This document shows positions 59,318 to 64,000 of a DNA stretch of 64,000 nucleotides, one piece after another (position 1 is the stretch's first letter; every line of letters begins with the position of its first letter). The position numbers were made by a program, and so were the translations under genes. The notes under the pieces are model-generated. The model made no database searches and was not told the origin of the DNA. It was given only the letters and a program-made list of their open reading frames with translations. The stretch is from positions 257,438,812 to 257,502,811 of the forward strand of contig NC_134531.1 of NCBI RefSeq assembly GCF_050624435.1, read 5' to 3'. This stretch comes from Tenrec ecaudatus (lineage: Eukaryota; Chordata; Mammalia; Afrosoricida; Tenrecidae).

Positions 59318-59880
59318 GTGATAGGCTTGTTGTGCCAACATGGCCAATTAACACATGTGGGATTAATTGAAGGGTGGAGAGATAAATGGCTCCGTGAACC
59401 TCACCTTTCTTGTCTCTTGCTCTTTGATCATTGGACCAGTGTGTGACTGCCTTGCTTGTTCTTTGCCTCCATTTGCAAGCTACACTACCTGTGGGACACC
59501 TAACCCATGGACTATGTCACTGTAACTTGAAGTTCCTTCAAGACTTGCTTTGCCACACTACTGGAATGTACATCTCTTGAGCTGTCGACTGTCGGACTCT
59601 GTCATCTGGCTGACTGTTGGTGACCTGCCCTGCTGTTTGCTGCCTGTGCCCAGCTAGCCTGAATTGCTCTACAGAGGACTTCCCAGCAGCCCTCAAGGCT
59701 TGTAGGACTGCCAGTGTCTCACAACTCTCTCATGGGAGTGAGTTGCACTGAGGCATTTGTACTGCTTTATAGATTAATTATTTATTTCTTATGTTATATA
59801 TTTCTATATAAATATATATATATATATATATAATTATTAGTGTCCTGGTTTTGTTTCACTAGAGAACCCTGTCTAACATA
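59318..59880 (+). repeat. Family B variant (L1M-like 3' end)
   Basis: Second copy of the variant: 'ttgtgccaacatggccaatt', 'gctgactgttggtgacctgc', a (TA)n run at 59812-59832 and the end 'tttgtttcactagagaaccc'. Same orientation as the copy 1.5 kb upstream. Confidence 0.65.
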
Positions 59881-59907
59881 AAGATAAACTCATCAAAGTT
59901 TCTTTAA

Positions 59908-60102
59908 CTCACTTCCATCAAACTGATTCAGACTCAGCAGCCCTGTGGAGCAGAATACAATTGCTCCTGTGGGTTTTTGAAACTGTAACTCTTTGTGGAA
60001 GTAGAAAGCCTCATCTTTGTCCCATAGAGTGGTTGGTCGCTTCAAACTGTTAGTCTTGTAGTTAACAGCCAGTGTATAATATGCTAAGCCACGAGGGCCC
60101 CT
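59908..60102 (-). repeat. AfroSINE, antisense
   Basis: 'aactgattcagactcagcag', 'gtttttgaaactgtaactct', 'gtagaaagcctcatctttgt', 'gttaacagccagtgtataat', ending 'ccacgagggccc'. Well preserved. Confidence 0.88.
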
Positions 60103-60402
60103 AATTTCATTATTAAGAAAATTCAAATGATTTTAATTTAAAATTTTATAAAGTCACTTATTGTTGCAAAATTGTAAAAGTATATGCGAAGGGAACTCAT
60201 TGGTATTTTTTTGCTGGCTTTTTGGGGATCAGACTCAAGTACTTTGCATATCTTTTAGTTTGTTGTAAGAGATGGTCCATTAGGCTAAAACAGGAATTAA
60301 AATCTAGTGGTGGTTACTATCATCGGAGTCTGTCCTCCTCTTATATTTTCCTGTGTTTTCTTGATCTGATCTCAAATATATAATTTCTAATTCTCAAAAT
60401 CT

Positions 60403-60590
60403 AAGGAGGCCTGGTGGTATATTGATAATGCGTGGAACCACTAACTGTGTCTAACTACCAAACATGAGAAAAAGGTGAGGCTTTAGAGTCCTATCAACCT
60501 ACAAGACCATTTCACCTTGTCCCACAGGGTCACTATGAATCAGAATTGACTCCATGGCAATGGGTTCTTTAATTTAAAAAAAAAAAGTTC
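60403..60590 (+). repeat. AfroSINE with A-rich tail
   Basis: 'ggaggcctggtggtatattg' head, 'gagaaaaaggtgaggcttta', 'gggtcactatgaatcagaat', 'tgactccatggcaatgggtt', then an A-rich tail at 60575-60587. Confidence 0.9.
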
Positions 60591-60949
60591 TTCTCATGCC
60601 CAAAGTTTGGAAGATGATCTCACATGATCCTGAGGAACATAAAACTAATTTAAAGCCATGATTTTCTTCCTGTTGAATTTTGAATTTGTTCAGTACCCAT
60701 GACTCCTCGTTTTTCTCAATTCCCTCCCATTTGAAATGAAAATGTCTACTCTGTGCCTATCCCACCATGGTGGAAACAAAGCTTAGGTTTTACAGTTTTA
60801 AACACATAAAGGAATTTTGCCCCAGAATGAAATATACCCATGCCCAATTTATATGATTCACAAGATAAGATTCTGGATTTAAAGTGGATGCTGTAATGAG
60901 TTGAGATTGTTCAAGAAGCTGTTGATGTTATTTTTTTATCACTATGCTT
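60591..60949. other. Unassigned sequence
   Basis: Nothing recognised. Confidence 0.5.
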
Positions 60950-61853
60950 CATTCATAGCAACCTGTGTATAACAGAACAGAACATTGGCTCGCCCTGTGC
61001 TATCTTCAGAATTGTTCTCATATTTGTACCCATAGTTGTAGCTACTGTGTCAACGCATCTTTTCAAAGTGTTTCTCTTTTCTGCTATCCAATTACTTAAC
61101 AAAGCATGATGTCCTTCTCCAGGGAATGGTCTCTCTTGACAACATGTCCAAAGTACATGAGCCAGAGTATGAAAATCCTTGCCTCTGAGGAGCATTCTGG
61201 CCATGCTTTTATAAGACAGATTCATTCGTTCGTTTGGCAGTCAAGGGTACTTTCAATATTCTTCACTAGCACCACAATTCAAATGCATCAACTCTGCTTC
61301 AATTTTCCTTAGTCACTGTCCAACTGTCACATGCATAGGAGGCACCTGAAAATATCATGGGTTGTGTCACCTTCGTCCTCAAAGTAACACCTTGATTTTC
61401 AGCATTCTAAAGAGGTCTACGCAACAAGCTGACCTAATGCAATGAGTGGTTGTATCTCCGGACTACTGCTTTCATGAACGTTGGGGATACAGCAAGACAA
61501 GATGCTTGGCAATGCCAATCTTCTCTCTGTTTAGGATGATGGTACCAACTGATCCAGTTGTGAGGATTTTAGGTGTTTTTACATTAAGTTGTATTCCATC
61601 CTGAAGGCTGCCATCTTGGATCTTCATCAAAAAGTGCTTCAAGTCCTCCTCACTTTTATCAATCTAGGGTGTCATCTGTATCTTGAATTTTGTTAATGAA
61701 TGTTCCTCCATTCCTGATCCAACATTCTTCTTCATATAATCCATGTTCTCTGCTTATTTGTTCAGCATAGAAATGGAATAATCCGGTGAGAGGATGCAAC
61801 CTTTTCACATACCTGTCCTGATTTTAAACCGTGCAGTATGCCTCTTGTTTGTG
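60950..61853 (-). repeat. RTE LINE, antisense 3' half
   Basis: The longest continuous RTE 3' half in the window. 3' end 'gttgtagctactgtgtcaac'; C-terminal domain 'tgatgtccttctccagggaa', 'gacaacatgtccaaagtaca'; then the RT side 'cttgattttcagcattctaa', 'gatccagttgtgaggatttt', 'ttctgcttatttgttcagca' and 'cctgattttaaaccgtgcag'. On the minus strand 61225-60953 gives RGKDFHTLAHVLWTCCQE. Several stops; 5'-truncated in the RT. Confidence 0.88.
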
Positions 61854-61919
61854 AAGATAGAATGGGGTCACTGTATTTGATATGTGGAAGGCACATACAT
61901 TTTTGATGACCCGAGGATG

Positions 61920-62145
61920 GTGTGATGGAATGAATTGTGCACTCCAAAAGATATGTTGAAATCTTACCCAATGATGAGATACTGTTTGGAAAGAGGGCTT
62001 TCTTTTGTTATGTTAATACTGGCATAGTACAATTCCCAAACCTAACACATTCTGGTTATTGTCTTATTAAAAGTGAAAGAGACATGGAGAGATACATTCA
62101 TGGGAAGAGACAAATTGAGGATTTGTCTACAATCTTCAAAAAAAC
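61920..62145 (+). repeat. Old interspersed repeat
   Basis: 'gatggaatgaattgtgcact', 'aagatatgttgaaatcttac' and 'actgtttggaaagagggctt' follow a mammalian repeat with the theme 'atggattgaattgtg…atatgttgaa…tttggaaa'. I cannot name it. Sequence to about 62500 may belong to it. Confidence 0.45.
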
Positions 62146-62155
62146 CCAACAAACC

Positions 62156-62325
62156 TCTACACTCACTGCCATCAAGTCAATGCCAACCCATAGCAACCCT
62201 ATGGGACAGGGTAGAACTCCCCCCTTTGAATTTCTGAAATTGTAACTCTATAAATGAGTATACTTTTCCTTGGAGTTGCTGGTGGTTTTGAGCTACGAAC
62301 TTTGTAGAATGCAGCCCAATACACA
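62156..62325 (-). repeat. AfroSINE, antisense
   Basis: 'cactcactgccatcaagtca', 'atgccaacccatagcaaccc', 'tatgggacagggtagaactc', and the antisense box B around 'gttgctggtggttttgagct'. The old repeat appears to continue on the right. Confidence 0.85.
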
Positions 62326-62529
62326 ACAAATATGGACCAGAGTTCCTTATAAACCAACAATGCCCAAAATGTCAAGGTGTACCTAGTGCATTTGAAGATG
62401 AAAAGAGAGCCTGTAGGGAGGGAGGAACAGAGACTATAGCCCTGCTGAAGCTCTAGTTTGGAGTGCTTCGACTCTGTAAAAAGATGTGTTCTGACCTCTA
62501 AGCCATCACTTGTTTGATTTGTGTTATGG

Positions 62530-62733
62530 ATAGTTTAAACTAATTCCATGGAGGTTTATTCTAATTCATAGAAATCTCATATTCGTTAGACAAATGTTGT
62601 TCACAAGAATTTCAGTGGCTATTTTTTTTAAGTAGATACAAGCCTTTTTTCTGAAGTACTTCTGGGTGTACTCTAACTTCCCGTCTTTCAGTTAACAACC
62701 AACTGTGTTCAATGCCTGCATCAACCAGGGATC
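62530..62733 (-). repeat. AfroSINE, strongly diverged antisense copy
   Basis: Only the antisense head region is clear: 'tttcagttaacaaccaactg' and 'cctgcatcaaccagggatcc'. The tail is weak. Confidence 0.5.
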
Positions 62734-64000
62734 CATCTGTTGTTTTCTATAAAGAAATCCACAATCTGCTTGCCTTCCATTTATCTGAAATCTATACTCA
62801 AGGACAGCCTTGACCATGTAGAATAGGACCAAGTAAAATTAAGATGTGCTGACCAGATCATCATTGCCAAAAGGAACTGCTGCCCAATTAAACAAGTGAA
62901 CTTCACAGAGTTGACCAGCTGACAGCTCTTCCAGGATATGCCTCCACTTCTAAGAGCGCTTCTCCAGTGGCTACACCTATCTCTGGGCGACCTATGCCCA
63001 ATGACTAAGCAAGATTGGGTGAATACAGGCCCAGGAATTTGGCAATTGTGCCTGACACAGACATTCTGATAGGCAATATTCACTCTAGATTTCCTAGAGT
63101 AGAGAGGCCATAAAGTCAGATTATCTCTGTGGTCCAATCTGTTTCTTCTCTTCTTCTCCTAGGTTTTGATTCTTTATATATGTAATATATAGATATATAT
63201 CCACTGTTCTCTAAACTCTGTCCAGATCTTTGTGTCTAGGGACCCCAGGCTATTATACAGATTATGGATTAACCTCTTATTAAATAAGAAGCTAAAAAAT
63301 GGAAAATAAACAGGAAATAATATACCCTAACAAGATAAAGAAAATGAACATATCATCAGAAAATAATCAGAAATTCCTCCACTCACAACATACAAATACA
63401 TGCAAAATCTCATTAGATCAAGAATCAGAGATTAACAGAATATGATGAGTGATTTTTAATGGTGAGATTTGTGGATGGTAGTCATAAAATCAGATGGGGG
63501 TCTAACTTGAAACCTGCTAACCTTTGGCATTAGAAGAAAATGTCTTCAACGTTTCAGACATATTCTTCCTCATCATAAATTCTGTGTAAGTCACTATCAC
63601 TAAATTGTGAGATTAGTGAAGAGCATTCATAAAGGGCATTTTCTATGATCAACACCGTGGTTATATAAGTTTGGTCAAACCAACCTAGGTTTATCTACTG
63701 TCCTTGACTAACTGTAATAACCCCTTGGAATTTTAACTTTTTAAACCTTAAATAACAAGGATTCAAAATTTTACCTTATATTTTTGATAACATGTTACTT
63801 TAGATATCTTCCTGAAAAGCAAGATATAAACTATGAAATAATTTAAGAAATAAATGATCACTTTGGAAAATAATAGAAGGAAGTAAGTTCTAAGCTGTTT
63901 GAAAAAGAATTATCAAAAAAGAATTTCCTTACCTGATATCACTCATTACAGTGATTCATGTGGGAGTTTATAGAAAATATACTGAGGGTAGATGATAAAT
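62734..64000. other. Unassigned sequence
   Basis: A 118-codon minus-strand open frame at 62781-63137 shows no recognised domain and no support as a gene. From 63160 on the sequence is AT-rich with no recognised element. Confidence 0.45.

Noticed and set aside
62781..63137. 118-codon minus-strand open frame
   Set aside because: No homology recognised, no promoter, splice or conservation evidence; length is within chance for the base composition.

Overview
The window is mammalian intergenic DNA. I could not support any host protein-coding exon, tRNA or rRNA gene. Almost everything recognisable is a transposable element, and the element mix points to an afrotherian. There are about 15 AfroSINE copies (tRNA-type head, tail like GGTCGCTATGAGTCGGAAT) and many pieces of the BovB-type RTE LINE common in Afrotheria. 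There is also a SPIN/URR1-like hAT transposon, a type known from tenrecs. A tenrec-like afrosoricid is my best inference (moderate confidence); family names come from remembered consensus sequences, not from a search.

Layout. 0-11 kb: an old L1M-like 3' end, an RTE 3' end, five AfroSINE copies plus a partial sixth, and one sense copy of a young L1 3' UTR. 11-16.9 kb: an RTE copy lacking its reverse transcriptase, two more AfroSINEs, two antisense L1 3' pieces and a large pyrimidine microsatellite. 18.2-29.9 kb: the main locus. An old RTE element was invaded by an L1M-like 3' end, by another old L1 tail, and lastly by a full-length 8.8-kb LINE-1 on the minus strand (21010-29806). That LINE-1 lies between perfect 15-bp target-site duplications. 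It has a CpG-rich 5' UTR, an intact ORF1 (375 aa), an ORF2 open for 1243 codons, and a very long (about 2.7 kb) 3' UTR with an internal tandem repeat of about 245 bp.

30-39 kb: MIR, a decayed mariner, L2, several RTE 3' ends and a possible solo LTR. 39.4-41.9 kb: a long truncated L1 3' UTR with three tandem units. 44.4-47.25 kb: a complete but dead hAT transposon with a decayed BED-finger transposase. 47.6-52.7 kb: two RTE copies, one heavily nested. 53.5-56.1 kb: an L1 3' UTR inside another L1 3' UTR. 57.8-62.7 kb: two related old L1-like 3' ends, SINEs and an RTE 3' half.

How the parts relate. The 8.8-kb L1 appears to be the parent type of at least six truncated fragments here. The L1 machinery supplies its own RNA-binding protein (ORF1p) and endonuclease/reverse transcriptase (ORF2p). 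The RTE family probably mobilised the AfroSINEs, because both share a 3' tail. Repeat boundaries were judged by eye and are good to about 10-30 bp unless a duplication fixes them.
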